From an uncultured Clostridia bacterium (GTDB taxonomy: Bacteria > Bacillota > Clostridia > TANB77 > CAG-508): 64,000 bases of DNA. The position numbers were made by a program, and so were the translations under genes. This document shows, piece by piece, positions 27,172 to 36,687 of the stretch. Position 1 is the stretch's first letter. The number at the start of each line of letters is the position of its first letter. The stretch is from assembly GCA_944392605.1 (NCBI GenBank), contig CALXXE010000010.1, positions 1-64,000 on the forward strand. The letters run 5' to 3'. Under the pieces are notes generated by a model that saw only the letters and a list, made by a program, of their open reading frames with translations, did not search any database and was not told the DNA's origin.

Positions 27172-27741
27172 TTATACTTTTAATAATTTTTTCTCAAAAG
27201 GAATCATTAATAATAAAGTTCCAATATTTACCACAATTGATACAATAACGATTGCATTACCAAATTCTAAAAATGACTCTAATTCTGCTATTTGTTCTTC
27301 TAGTTGACTATTTAATGCTTCGCTTGAATACTGTTGTGATAAACTTTTAGCATAGTCTATTTGAACTGATGCTTCTTCTAATTGATTTCTAATATTAATT
27401 GAACTAAACACCTGATAAATTGCAAATATTACTGTTATTACAATTAGAACTATTACAATGCGTTTGAAAACTTGTGAAGCATTACTTTCATCAATTGAAA
27501 ATTTCTTTTTAATGTCAGAAGTTGCAAATTTACATGCAAGAATTATACTTATTACAGATATTATAAGCGAACCTACTAGATACATTTTGTAATGTAAACC
27601 TGTTGTTCCTGTATCACTCCCAGAAGCAACTGCTCCCATAAGTAATCGCAAAACAATTGTAAGCACAAACGCTGTTGCAAAGTTCAATACTATCCATCGC
27701 CAAATATACCCCCAGGTAATTTTTCCCATTGATTGTTCCAT
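27172..27741 (-). CDS. Unknown four-span membrane protein
   Basis: A 189-residue protein with four likely membrane spans (about 15-35, 50-72, 92-115, 160-182). Between spans 3 and 4 is a short charged segment (about 118-155) that looks coiled-coil, with LEEASVQI and LEEQIAELES. I recognise no family. AAAGGAGGAATAAAAA precedes the ATG. It lies downstream of the FtsZ-like gene on the same strand (100-bp gap), so an envelope or division link is possible but not shown. Confidence 0.6.
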   Translation of the reverse strand: MEQSMGKITWGYIWRWIVLNFATAFVLTIVLRLLMGAVASGSDTGTTGLHYKMYLVGSLIISVISIILACKFATSDIKKKFSIDESNASQVFKRIVIVLIVITVIFAIYQVFSSINIRNQLEEASVQIDYAKSLSQQYSSEALNSQLEEQIAELESFLEFGNAIVIVSIVVNIGTLLLMIPFEKKLLKV

Positions 27742-27840
27742 TTTTTATTCCTCCTTTTACATTTTCTAAAAACAATATAACATTACCATTTTTTGATGTC
27801 AAGTATACTTTTAATCTATTTTAATAAAATGTTTTTCCGA

Positions 27841-28788
27841 TTACTCAACTCCCGTTGCAATTACTGTTACAACAACTTCATCTCCCAGATTTTTATCTAT
27901 CACTGTTCCAAAAATAATATTTGCATCTTCATCTACTTTATCATTAATCAATTTTATAGCACTATCTATTTCTGTCAAACTCAAATCTTCTCCACCACTT
28001 ACATTAAATATTACACCTTTTGCATTATCTATTTTATTTTCTGTTAATGGATTTTCTATTGCTTGTTTTATTGCTTCTTCTACTCTTGCTTCTCCTTCAG
28101 ATTTTCCTATCCCCATATATGCCTTTCCTTTATAGCTAAATATAGTTTTTATATCTGCAAAATCTAGATTTATTTCACCAACAGTAGTTATTAAATCTGT
28201 TATACTTTGTATCCCCTGTTTTACAACATCATTCGCAACTAAAAAAGCTTCTTTTAATGGTGTATTTTTATTAGCAATCTTTAATAAATTATCATTTAAA
28301 ATTACGATTAGAGCATTTACTTGTTCTTGCAATCTTTTTATTCCCAATTCTGCTCTCATTTCTCTTAATTTACCTTCAAACATAAATGGTTTTGTAACCA
28401 CTCCAACTGTTAAAATCCCCATTTCCTTTGCGATTTCTGCAACAACAGGGGCAGCACCAGTTCCTGTTCCCCCTCCCATTCCTGCAGTTATAAATAACAT
28501 ATCAGTATTTTGTAATATCTGTTCTATTTCCATTTTGCTTTCTCTTGCTGCTTTTTCTCCTACATTTTCATCTGCACCTGCTCCCAATCCTTTTGTTGTC
28601 TCTTTTCCTATTTGCAAGATATTTCTATAATTTGTCTTTTTTAATACTCCCATTTCTGTATTAATTAAATAAGATTCAATATTTTTTACCTTTTCATTAA
28701 TTATATGTAAAACAGCATTATTTCCTCCGCCGCCTACACCGATTACCTTTATTTTTACAGTATTTTCTAGATTTTCATTATTAAACAC
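27841..28788 (-). CDS. ftsZ: FtsZ-family protein lacking linker and C-terminal peptide
   Basis: A 315-residue tubulin-like GTPase. GTP-binding loops are VGGGGNNAV (18-26) and GGGTGTGA (105-112), and the catalytic loop is NLDFADIK (207-214), so GTPase activity is likely. The protein stops right after the globular domain (TVIATGVE). Normal FtsZ adds a linker and a conserved tail that binds FtsA, SepF or ZapA; none is present. NTE replaces the usual NTD and LNDNLL the usual PNDRLL. It starts at GTG after AAGGAGG, next to an out-of-frame ATG. It may be a second FtsZ or a tail-less main copy; no ftsA is nearby. It lies downstream of sigH. Confidence 0.85.
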   Translation of the reverse strand: MFNNENLENTVKIKVIGVGGGGNNAVLHIINEKVKNIESYLINTEMGVLKKTNYRNILQIGKETTKGLGAGADENVGEKAARESKMEIEQILQNTDMLFITAGMGGGTGTGAAPVVAEIAKEMGILTVGVVTKPFMFEGKLREMRAELGIKRLQEQVNALIVILNDNLLKIANKNTPLKEAFLVANDVVKQGIQSITDLITTVGEINLDFADIKTIFSYKGKAYMGIGKSEGEARVEEAIKQAIENPLTENKIDNAKGVIFNVSGGEDLSLTEIDSAIKLINDKVDEDANIIFGTVIDKNLGDEVVVTVIATGVE

Positions 28789-28885
28789 TCATGTTTCCTC
28801 CTTCTATTGCTCTTCGTTTGTTTTTTCACTTTTAGAGTATAACACTATATTTTTTATTTGTCTAACATAATATGAAAATAATAAA

Positions 28886-28905
28886 CCAACCCTTATTTAG
28901 GTTGG
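28886..28905 (-). terminator. Weak hairpin at the end of sigH
   Basis: CCAACC (28886-28891) pairs with GGTTGG (28900-28905) across the sigH stop codon, with AT-rich DNA and T-rich sequence after it on the minus strand. Possible intrinsic terminator. Confidence 0.45.
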
Positions 28906-29552
28906 CCATTATTATTTGTTATATTTTTTATTGCCTTTTTTCTTATTCTTTGAATTGCATTATCTACTGACTTTACAGGTGAATCTAACTTTTCAGCAAT
29001 TTTTATATAGCTATCACCTTTTAAGAATCTATCTAGAACTTGTTTTTCAAATTTACTTAAATTCTTATTTACTGCATTTTCTACTTCTTTATAATATTCT
29101 TGTTTCATTATAGTATCTAATGGATCTTCAATAGTATTACTATTAAATGTCTCCAATAATTCAACACTATCATCCTCATTATTATCATAGGCCGCTGTAT
29201 TTAATGATAAATACGAATTAAGTGGCATATGCTTTTGTCTATTGGAGCTTTTTATCGCTGTTATTAATTGTCTTTCTATACATATATTTGCAAAAGATTT
29301 AAAGGAATTTTGCTTTGTATTATCGAAACTTTTTATTGCCTTAAATAACCCTATCATTCCTTCTTGAACAGTGTCTTCTTTTTCAGCTCCAACTATAAAA
29401 TATTTTCCAACTTTCATATTTACAAGTTCTTTATATTTTTCCAAAATATATGCTAAAGCTTCTTCGTCTCCTTGATGTATCTTATCAATCACTTGTTCAT
29501 CTGTTAAATTTTCATATATGTTAGTCGTAAAAAACGCGTCCTTTTTTTGCAT
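28893..29552 (-). CDS. sigH: Sporulation sigma factor SigH
   Basis: A 219-residue sigma-70 family factor with the SigH pattern: YENLTDEQVIDKIHQGDEE at the start, KYFIVGAEKEDTVQEGMIGL in region 2, RQKHMPLNSYLSLN, and a region 4 helix-turn-helix LKGDSYIKIAEKLDSPVKS with VDNAIQRIRKK. SigH drives early sporulation and competence genes with Spo0A. GGAGGTAATTTTTGACAG precedes the ATG. It stands away from its usual translation/secE-nusG neighbourhood, upstream of the FtsZ-like gene and downstream of a GH18 gene. Confidence 0.95.
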   Translation of the reverse strand: MQKKDAFFTTNIYENLTDEQVIDKIHQGDEEALAYILEKYKELVNMKVGKYFIVGAEKEDTVQEGMIGLFKAIKSFDNTKQNSFKSFANICIERQLITAIKSSNRQKHMPLNSYLSLNTAAYDNNEDDSVELLETFNSNTIEDPLDTIMKQEYYKEVENAVNKNLSKFEKQVLDRFLKGDSYIKIAEKLDSPVKSVDNAIQRIRKKAIKNITNNNGQPK

Positions 29553-29642
29553 CTGTCAAAAATTACCTCCAAAGTGCTTTTTTTTGTATTATATATATCT
29601 TAAATGCTAATGTCAAGCATATTTCATCGTTTTTCTAATTTA

Positions 29643-31385
29643 TTATTGTGCCAATTCGCTTTCTAACATTTGCCAAACATCATTTGATTCCATATCTTTT
29701 TGCCATGAGGCAACACCTGCTAGGTTATTTTCTATAACTAAAGATACTTTTGCCTTTAAAGACTCTATATCTTCAATCCATATTTGTCTTTTGTTACTAC
29801 CATCCATATATTCTACATAATTTTGTTTTAATTCATCGTTCCAAGTCTTTTCTACACCTTCTGGAATAACACTATCTATATCTTTCATATCAACTGTATT
29901 TCTACTAATTATATCACCATCAGAGTCTGTTGTCCAAACTCTTGTATAAAAAGGTATTCCAAGTATTAATTTTTCTGGCTCTATGGCTTCTGTTTGTAAA
30001 AATTTTGTAAGATTTAATTGTACCCAATTATATCCTGCTGTTGTTCCAGGTTTAAGACTTGATGTTCCATTTTGGTCATAGGCCATAAATATAATATAAT
30101 CTGCTACATCTCCTATAACATTTCTATCAAAACATAATGACCAAGTATCTGCTCCATCTGGTGCTGTTACATCAACAGATGTAACCATTCCTATTTCTTT
30201 TAATCTTGGTGTAAGTTCTATTATAAATCTAGAATACATGTCTTTATCTTCAGCATACATATTTTCAAAATCTATATTAATACCGTCTAAATCATATTCA
30301 ACGCATTTTTCTACAATATTTTCTATTAATTTTTTTCTACTCTCATAGCTATTCATTATATTTGAAGTTATATCTAAGCTTTCATTTGCTGCAACCGCAT
30401 TTGATACCATTGGCCATACTTTATATCCATTGTTATGAGCCCATTCAATATAAGCTTGTCCTTCACTTCCTACATTTTCTTTAAGTTCGCCATCTGTATC
30501 TAAATAGAAAAATGATGGTGATACTACATTTACACCTTCTATAGTAGTTCCGCTTCTATCAGGAGCTGAAACATACTCTGAAAAATAATCCCAAGTAAGA
30601 TTTACTTTTCCATCTACTTGTTTTTCTTCTTCCATATCTTCTCTTATAGTAAATTCGTTTTCCAATCTATTTGACTTTATGATTCCAATTTTCCCATCTG
30701 ATGTTCTAATTCTAGAATATTTACCATCAGTTGAAACCACTATAACAGCTTCCCCTTTTTCCACTCTGTCTACAGTCCTTGCGATAAAATTAGTAGAAGA
30801 TTTTACAGCAGTATCTTTGTTTACAATAGCTCTTTTTTGTTCTCTATCTAAAGAATCCATTGTAATAACTTTTGTTTCTGGAATACTTTGAATTTCTACA
30901 TCATATACATCTGCCATTTCAGAAACAGGTAAATAAACTTCTCCATTTTCTCTAATTGCATGTGCATAAATTTCTTTATCTGAACCATTTATATTTATTA
31001 CATTTTCTTCAAATCCAATTTCTGCTATTTTTTTCTCATAAGTTGTAATTATCTTTTCTGTACCTTCATCATAATAAATATGTTTATCAAAGAAATTTGC
31101 AATATCCGCTTCTGATAAATATATAATATCATCTTTTATCAAAACATCATTTTTTAAATCGGTAGTCACATTATTATTATTTATTACTAAATTAGTTCTT
31201 TCATTATTATCTAAAATAATATAATTATTAGCAATCATAGCAACTATAAAAATAACAAGTAATGCTACAATTGTAAAAAAAGTTCTTTTTATTAATTTCT
31301 TTTTTCTTTCGATTTCTTGATTCGACATCCTTTTAGTCTTATTTTTCTTTGGTTCTCTTTCCATTACTCTTTTTCCTTTTCCCAT
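29643..31385 (-). CDS. GH18 glycosidase with SH3 domain, anchored (cortex-lytic type)
   Basis: A 580-residue secreted protein: basic tail (1-32), membrane anchor (about 33-53), a copper-amine-oxidase-like N-domain (about 60-180), an SH3-like domain with VKSSTNFIARTVD and GKYSRIRTSDGKIG (about 190-235), and a GH18 catalytic domain with LDGINIDFENM (about 362-372, DxxDxDxE). Related proteins hydrolyse spore cortex or vegetative wall glycan. The terminal part has GIPFYTRVW and LAGVASWQKDM. GAGGGAGAAAGATAC precedes the ATG. Neighbours on the same strand are sigH and alkD. Confidence 0.88.
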   Translation of the reverse strand: MGKGKRVMEREPKKNKTKRMSNQEIERKKKLIKRTFFTIVALLVIFIVAMIANNYIILDNNERTNLVINNNNVTTDLKNDVLIKDDIIYLSEADIANFFDKHIYYDEGTEKIITTYEKKIAEIGFEENVININGSDKEIYAHAIRENGEVYLPVSEMADVYDVEIQSIPETKVITMDSLDREQKRAIVNKDTAVKSSTNFIARTVDRVEKGEAVIVVSTDGKYSRIRTSDGKIGIIKSNRLENEFTIREDMEEEKQVDGKVNLTWDYFSEYVSAPDRSGTTIEGVNVVSPSFFYLDTDGELKENVGSEGQAYIEWAHNNGYKVWPMVSNAVAANESLDITSNIMNSYESRKKLIENIVEKCVEYDLDGINIDFENMYAEDKDMYSRFIIELTPRLKEIGMVTSVDVTAPDGADTWSLCFDRNVIGDVADYIIFMAYDQNGTSSLKPGTTAGYNWVQLNLTKFLQTEAIEPEKLILGIPFYTRVWTTDSDGDIISRNTVDMKDIDSVIPEGVEKTWNDELKQNYVEYMDGSNKRQIWIEDIESLKAKVSLVIENNLAGVASWQKDMESNDVWQMLESELAQ

Positions 31386-31473
31386 GTATCTTTCTCCCTC
31401 AATATATTTTTTTACTATAACACTATAACATAAATATTTTTTTCAATAAACACTTTTTATAAAAAATTAATAT

Positions 31474-32160
31474 TTATTTTTTAATACTTCTTAGAAAATC
31501 CTTTTGCTTATCTGTAATTCTATAAGATTCCGTTGCCTTTTGTATAGATTTGTTATATGTAAAATCATCTAAATCCGCTTCTTTTTGTAAATACTTAACT
31601 GTCCTATCATAATATTTAATTAAGCAAATAGATATAGCCCATGCAACTGCCATCTGTACATAATATTTATCTACTTTAATATTATTAAATATCTTGAAAT
31701 TTTCCTCTAAATGTTCTTCATCTATAAAATAATCAAGTATCATAACAACACCAAATCTAACTTCAAATTCTTTTTTAGATTTTAAATATTTCTGTAAAAA
31801 AAGCCACATTTCATCTTTATGCTTTTTCGCTATCTTTAATCCTGTACAAAATGTATCGCAAACTGCCCAGTTATCTATTTTAGGAATAAATTCTTTTATA
31901 TAATTTATAATAACATTAAACTCTTCCTTAGCCCCACCTATTAACATTCCTTGAAGCATTATTTCTTCATAATAATTATCATTTATGCATTCCATTAATT
32001 CTTTAAAATTATACTTCTTTAATAATTCTTTTGCATAATTTCTAAGTATCGGTACTCTGATTCCTATAATATTGCCTATTCCAGGGCATAATCCTTTTTG
32101 GAACTCTTGATATTTTTTATCTTGTAAGCAAAACAATTCTTTTTCTATATTTAACTTCAT
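31474..32160 (-). CDS. AlkD-like DNA alkylation repair protein
   Basis: A 228-residue all-helical HEAT-like repeat protein. The start has GIGNIIGIRVPILRNYAKEL and the middle has IDNWAVCDTFC and VRFGVVMILDYF, all typical for this family. Such glycosylases release bulky or cationic alkylated bases without flipping them out. The Asp in DNW and the Trp are the usual active-site residues. It is followed by a small membrane coiled-coil gene (gap 9 bp on the other side). Confidence 0.85.
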   Translation of the reverse strand: MKLNIEKELFCLQDKKYQEFQKGLCPGIGNIIGIRVPILRNYAKELLKKYNFKELMECINDNYYEEIMLQGMLIGGAKEEFNVIINYIKEFIPKIDNWAVCDTFCTGLKIAKKHKDEMWLFLQKYLKSKKEFEVRFGVVMILDYFIDEEHLEENFKIFNNIKVDKYYVQMAVAWAISICLIKYYDRTVKYLQKEADLDDFTYNKSIQKATESYRITDKQKDFLRSIKK

Positions 32161-32169
32161 AATATCTTC

Positions 32170-32745
32170 CTACTTAATTCCTAATTCTCTATTAATATTA
32201 TACAATAGCTTGTCTAAATTATGGTTATAACGAGAAAGCTTCTTTAATATACTTCTCTTATCTGTCATATTTATTATATCTTCTCTTATTTCTTCTACAC
32301 TAGTAACCTTATGTTCTAGATTTAACTCTTGATTATATAAGAATTTCTTAATTAAACTTTTCTTAGGCTCATTTTCATATAAATAATTTATCTGTTCATT
32401 TAATCTACTTGCATCTTCCATTAGTCTATCTGCTTGATTAAAGAAACTGTATCTATTACGATTTCTTGATAAATTATTTAGTCCTTTTCTAAATTTAATA
32501 ATTTTATATTTCATTTCTTCTAATTCTTTTTTATAATCTTCTACTACCCTAGAATCTTTTTCTTTTGAGCCATTAATTACTTCAATTACTACTCCAGTAG
32601 TACAAGCAATTAAAAAGCTTAAGCAAATATTTGTTACTATCTCTACATCTTTATAATAAGATATTCCTGTAAGCACAACTAATAGTAAAATTATAACCAT
32701 AACAATAGCTACAGTTTTTCTGTAATTTGTTTTATAATTTCCCAT
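32170..32745 (-). CDS. Unknown membrane protein with coiled coil
   Basis: A 191-residue protein with two spans (about 10-30 and 36-55) and a long charged coiled-coil C-terminus (about 65-185). No family or motif recognised. AAGGATGTTGAA precedes the ATG. The 9-bp gap to alkD suggests co-transcription. Confidence 0.55.
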   Translation of the reverse strand: MGNYKTNYRKTVAIVMVIILLLVVLTGISYYKDVEIVTNICLSFLIACTTGVVIEVINGSKEKDSRVVEDYKKELEEMKYKIIKFRKGLNNLSRNRNRYSFFNQADRLMEDASRLNEQINYLYENEPKKSLIKKFLYNQELNLEHKVTSVEEIREDIINMTDKRSILKKLSRYNHNLDKLLYNINRELGIK

Positions 32746-32884
32746 TTCAACATCCTTCTTCCTATTTAATTTTAGCTTATAATATCACAAGAACTTAAAT
32801 TATTCAACAAAAAGCCAAAAATATTGTATTGAAATTATATTTATCTTAAGTTATAATAAATGTGTAAAAAGGGGGATGAAAAAG

Positions 32885-33379
32885 ATGAAGAAATTATCTA
32901 AAAAAACGAAATTATCTTTAGCTATCACCATATGCATTGTTATAATACTAATTATTTTAACAATTTTATTATTTTTAAATCAAAATACTAATAATAATGG
33001 TCGCATTTTATTCAAATCTTCATATTATAATAACGCATGGGAGCCTACAAATTATGGCTATTATATATATTCAAATGGAGTTATTGAAGAATTTGATGAA
33101 TATAATAAAACTAGAAAACTTAAATCTGCTAAGATTACTGATGAAGAATTAAATCAATTAAAAGAATTAGCCAACACTATTGAAGATAAAGAAGATAATG
33201 CTAAAAATGAAACAAATTCCAGTGTTGCCTCTATAAAACCTTCTGATTCAGGTTATTACAGGAGACTAATATATAGTGATAGATTAGCAAAATGGGTCAA
33301 ATTAAACTCATCAGAAACTGGTAAAAAAATATCAGAACTAACCAATCAGTTACATGATAAATATTTAGGTGAAGATTAA
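32885..33379 (+). CDS. Unknown anchored small protein
   Basis: A 164-residue protein with a basic start (MKKLSKKTKLS), one anchor (about 10-34) and an outer domain rich in Asn, Tyr and Ser with no known motif. The ATG at 32885 is favoured because GGGGG ends nine bases before it; an ATG at 32876 touches that site. It is divergent from the membrane gene at 32170. Confidence 0.6.
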   Translation: MKKLSKKTKLSLAITICIVIILIILTILLFLNQNTNNNGRILFKSSYYNNAWEPTNYGYYIYSNGVIEEFDEYNKTRKLKSAKITDEELNQLKELANTIEDKEDNAKNETNSSVASIKPSDSGYYRRLIYSDRLAKWVKLNSSETGKKISELTNQLHDKYLGED

Positions 33380-33396
33380 TTTAAAATTATTTATAA

Positions 33397-33426
33397 AAAT
33401 CCGCCTTAAAATAGGTGGATTTTTAT
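33397..33426 (+). terminator. Terminator after the gene at 32885
   Basis: AAAATCCGCCT pairs with AGGTGGATTTT (33397-33424) followed by T-rich sequence. Confidence 0.75.
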
Positions 33427-33440
33427 ATTTATTGGATAAT

Positions 33441-33472
33441 GAAAACAGGCCTCTACAACCAGAAACCTGTTT
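33441..33472 (-). terminator. Terminator after the CPBP gene
   Basis: AAACAGG and CCTGTTT form a stem with a longer loop (33441-33472), next to the stop of the minus-strand CPBP gene; a T-run follows on that strand. Confidence 0.5.
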
Positions 33473-33483
33473 AGATTGAAACA

Positions 33484-34146
33484 CTAAATTAACATCATAA
33501 GTGTTGATATTAGGTTGTTAAATGCATGAAAAGATATTGTTACCCTAATGTCCTGTGTCTTATAGTAACGATATGCATAATAGATTGGTCTAATTATATA
33601 TATCCATATATGACAGAATGCGTTTGGGTCATCTACTACATGCATTCCAGCAAACACTATACTTGAAATGATGATATACAAAACTTGATTTTTTATGAAC
33701 TTGTGTGGTAAAAACCGGAAAAGGTACTCCTCAATAATCGGAGTATAAATAACCATATCAATCAGATAAAAAAGAGATAGTCCTTCAAATTCTTCCTCTA
33801 TTCTTATTTGATTAGTTGGTTCTCCAAACAAAATTGTAAGAATAGAACCTATTAGAACAGAGATTACCCATACTGGAATAAACTTCAAAAGTTCGTTTGT
33901 AATTTTTCTTGTCGGCCGTTCATCTTCCGTTTCTTCTTTATTCCAGTAAGCTTCTAAATCCATAATTAGCCCTAATGAAAATGTAACTATCATAATGATG
34001 CTAATAACTATCCTTAATGGCCATGGTATGCTTATACCTAGAAACGTTCCTATAGCTTCTATTACAATTAAAGAATACGGTATAAATGCTAGAAGCCCCC
34101 GCTTTTTACCCTCGGTCATAAAAAACTTCTTTGTATGTTTACACAT
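33484..34146 (-). CDS. CPBP-family intramembrane metalloprotease
   Basis: A 220-residue membrane protein of the CPBP/Abi (CAAX-like) family. Motif 1 is EEYLFRFLPHKF (about 137-148, EExxxR), motif 2 is FAGMHV (about 165), and motif 3 is SFHAFNN (about 208). Bacterial members are proteases, some linked to bacteriocin self-immunity, with unknown substrate here. Codon use looks slightly less AT-biased than its neighbours, so recent transfer is possible. AAGGATGGACATTAA precedes the ATG. Confidence 0.85.
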   Translation of the reverse strand: MCKHTKKFFMTEGKKRGLLAFIPYSLIVIEAIGTFLGISIPWPLRIVISIIMIVTFSLGLIMDLEAYWNKEETEDERPTRKITNELLKFIPVWVISVLIGSILTILFGEPTNQIRIEEEFEGLSLFYLIDMVIYTPIIEEYLFRFLPHKFIKNQVLYIIISSIVFAGMHVVDDPNAFCHIWIYIIRPIYYAYRYYKTQDIRVTISFHAFNNLISTLMMLI

Positions 34147-34269
34147 TTAATGTCCATCCTTTCTTTAATTTGACGACAATAGGTCATTAAATTGTATAAA
34201 TTTGTTAATACTAACAAAACATGTATATTATATCATATAAATATACATGTTTCAAGGAATTTAAGTTCG

Positions 34270-35133
34270 TTATAACCATTCTAAAATTTCTTTAGATATA
34301 TTCAAATCTCCTCTTCCTATACCTATTTTTATATCTGGTTTTGAATCACCGTGATAATCACTGCCACCACTCATATATAATTTATTTTTCTTTGCATATT
34401 GTACCAGAGCTTTTCTTTCTTTTTGATTTGCTGATGGATGAAAACATTCTATTCCATCTAATTCTACCTCTTTTCTTAAATCATCTATAAATCCGATTGT
34501 ATCTTCAAACTTGTATTCGAATGGATGAGCTAAAAATGCTTTTCCACCAGATTTATGTATGATATCTATTACTTCTTTATACTTTGGTCTAAACTCTATA
34601 CGATTCACGAAATAAACACTTTCAGGGTTTGCAAGACCTTTTCTAAAAAATACGCTAAGCGATTCTGTGAATTCTCCTAATATTTCATAATTTTCTTTAT
34701 GCTTCATTAACTCATTATAAATTGAAATTTCTACATATCCAGTTGCCTTAGGTTTTACTATTTTACTTTCATCATATATAAGTCCTTGCTTATCACATAT
34801 ATCTAACAACCTTTTACAGCATATTTCTTGTTGTTCTTCTAATTTTTCTTCTGAATAATATTTTTCACACCATTCATTTATTATATCAGGATTTATATTA
34901 TAACCTAATATTTCAATATTTTTATCTTTGAATACTGCGTTTAGTTCCACTCCTTTTATAACTTTACCACTAAAAATATTGTTATTTATTAAAGCTTCAT
35001 CTTCATATTGTTTAGCAGTATTATGGTCTGTTATTGATATATATTCTAGTTTTTTTTCTTCACACATCTTTAAAATTTCTTCTACTGTTTTACTTCCATC
35101 AGAATACACTGAATGCATATGTAAATCAACCAT
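34270..35133 (-). CDS. PHP-domain metal-dependent phosphoesterase
   Basis: A 287-residue protein of the PHP family. The first metal motif is HMHSVYSDG (His5, His7), the second DHN (about 37), and others lie in GVELNAVF, AHPFEYKF and GGSDYHGDSKP. PHP enzymes hydrolyse phosphoesters such as 3',5'-bisphosphates; the exact substrate is unknown. GGAGAGAGAAA precedes the ATG. No polymerase or histidine gene is nearby. Confidence 0.88.
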   Translation of the reverse strand: MVDLHMHSVYSDGSKTVEEILKMCEEKKLEYISITDHNTAKQYEDEALINNNIFSGKVIKGVELNAVFKDKNIEILGYNINPDIINEWCEKYYSEEKLEEQQEICCKRLLDICDKQGLIYDESKIVKPKATGYVEISIYNELMKHKENYEILGEFTESLSVFFRKGLANPESVYFVNRIEFRPKYKEVIDIIHKSGGKAFLAHPFEYKFEDTIGFIDDLRKEVELDGIECFHPSANQKERKALVQYAKKNKLYMSGGSDYHGDSKPDIKIGIGRGDLNISKEILEWL

Positions 35134-35249
35134 TTTCTCTCTCCTCTTTACACCTAAACTATACCTCGAACGTATATATTTTACAACTAAAAAATATAAT
35201 AAATAAGAAAGTTCATATATTAACTATAAGAATTTGTTTTTAATTATAC

Positions 35250-35833
35250 TCATTTATCACTATTTTCTTTTAAATATCTATGATACATTTCATCCATACT
35301 AGAAATGTATTGTATATCTTATTTTAGTCTAAATTTTTCATATTCTTTTTCTGCCTTTTCAACAGCTTGTTTATGTGATACTTTTCCTGAATCCTTTAAT
35401 ATTTCTTTTTCCTAAATTTTAAAAGATTATCAGTTTCATTTATCCAGTCTTTCATTATCATAACTTGATTTTCTTTTGCCATTAATTCTGCATAATCTAA
35501 AAAGAAATTCGTTAAATTATTTAATTTTTTTAATTCTTCTTTATTTAAATAGTTCTTTGCTATACCAACATCATATTTATATATTATTCCTTCTGGAGCT
35601 TTTTTCCATGTAGTTAATTCCATATTTTCTTTTTCCGCATTCACTCTATTATAAATTAATTTTGCTGCAGGATGACCTGTTATTGCATAATGTAATTTAT
35701 TTTGAACAATTTTGAAGAATGTGTATACCTCTTCTGATTTTTTGTCATAATCAATAGATGTTGCTATAAATAAATCTGTTATTTTTTGATATGTCATTCT
35801 TTCACTATTAAAATCATAAATTCTTTTTATGAT
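35250..35833 (-). pseudogene. Decayed RhuM-family protein, N-terminus missing
   Basis: Reading starts at about 35833 as RIRDVIIKRIYDFNSERM, then ERMTYQKITDLFIATSIDYD, HYAITGHPAAKLIYNR, LTTWKKAPEG and MKDWINETDNLLKFRK. One A is missing in an A-run, then KEILKDSGKVSHKQA continues in the next frame to a stop (TAA at 35319-35321) where Gln is expected; after it DIQYISSMDEMYHRYL continues to 35250. The N-terminal half of RhuM is absent; the intact gene at 35842-36549 occupies that place. A frameshift, a nonsense change and truncation show real decay. RhuM proteins occur in genomic islands; their role is unsure. Confidence 0.7.
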
Positions 35834-35841
35834 AACATCTC

Positions 35842-36549
35842 TTATTCTCTACTTATAGAAGAATTATCCTGAACAGATAAACCTTTTCCCAAAAATTCCT
35901 TAACTTTTTGATTTTTCTTATTCTGCCACTCTTTAGAAGAAATTGTTTTAAATTTAATCGAAGCAATTCCTATATTTCTATTTTTACCAAAGATTTGAGT
36001 CGCTAATCTAGCTTCTGGATGTTCTTCTACAAATTCATCATCATTTAACTCTTTTTTACTATATAATTGTGTTTGAAAATCCATACTTTCTAAAAATTTC
36101 ATTTCTCTTCTAATTAATATCGGAGATATCATATAAATACTATCTTTTCCTTGAAATCTATAAAAGCCACTATCTCTTAATTGTTTTATTTTATCTATTG
36201 CATCTAGTAATTGAAAATTCACAATATCCATTGTAGTAGAAATTCCTTTTTCTGCTAGCATTTGATGTAAATCACCAGGTAAATGAAGATGGATACAATT
36301 TGTAGATATACCATATGTAAACATTTCATTAATTGGAAACTTTTTTTCACTTTGATTATATTGTCCTTTAGATAATTTGCTTTCGAAAAAACTTCTCACT
36401 TTCTCTTCATTGTTACCAACTTCCTCTAAAGCTCTTTGAAATGCTTTCTCATCCATCATGTCTATTTTTCCTAATAATTTATTAATTAATATATCATTTT
36501 CTTGAGTTCTCATTGACATTAATATGTTTTTTACTTCTTGTTTTTTCAT
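35842..36549 (-). CDS. Unknown soluble protein next to RhuM remnant
   Basis: A 235-residue protein. I place the start at the ATG at 36549 because AGGTGA lies five bases upstream; an earlier GTG-ATG pair would overlap it. It begins MKKQEVKNILMSM, has a central block ISTNCIHLHLPGDLHQML (about residue 80) and MDIVNFQLLDAIDKIKQL, and a polar C-terminus. No domain recognised. Its last codons run into the RhuM remnant in another frame, so the RhuM N-terminus was lost at this junction. Confidence 0.65.
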   Translation of the reverse strand: MKKQEVKNILMSMRTQENDILINKLLGKIDMMDEKAFQRALEEVGNNEEKVRSFFESKLSKGQYNQSEKKFPINEMFTYGISTNCIHLHLPGDLHQMLAEKGISTTMDIVNFQLLDAIDKIKQLRDSGFYRFQGKDSIYMISPILIRREMKFLESMDFQTQLYSKKELNDDEFVEEHPEARLATQIFGKNRNIGIASIKFKTISSKEWQNKKNQKVKEFLGKGLSVQDNSSISRE

Positions 36550-36652
36550 AAACATCACCTATCATTAACTACATATATGAATGTAGTACTTTTAATAATT
36601 ATATCATAAAATTGTAAATATAATCAAACGAAACAAAGTATTAAACTTTATT

Positions 36653-36687
36653 AAAAAACTCCTATATAAAATACAGGAGTTTTTTCT
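36653..36687 (-). terminator. Terminator of the cotJ operon
   Basis: AAAAAACTCCTAT and AGGAGTTTTTT form a strong hairpin (36653-36687) at the stop of cotJC. Confidence 0.75.
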
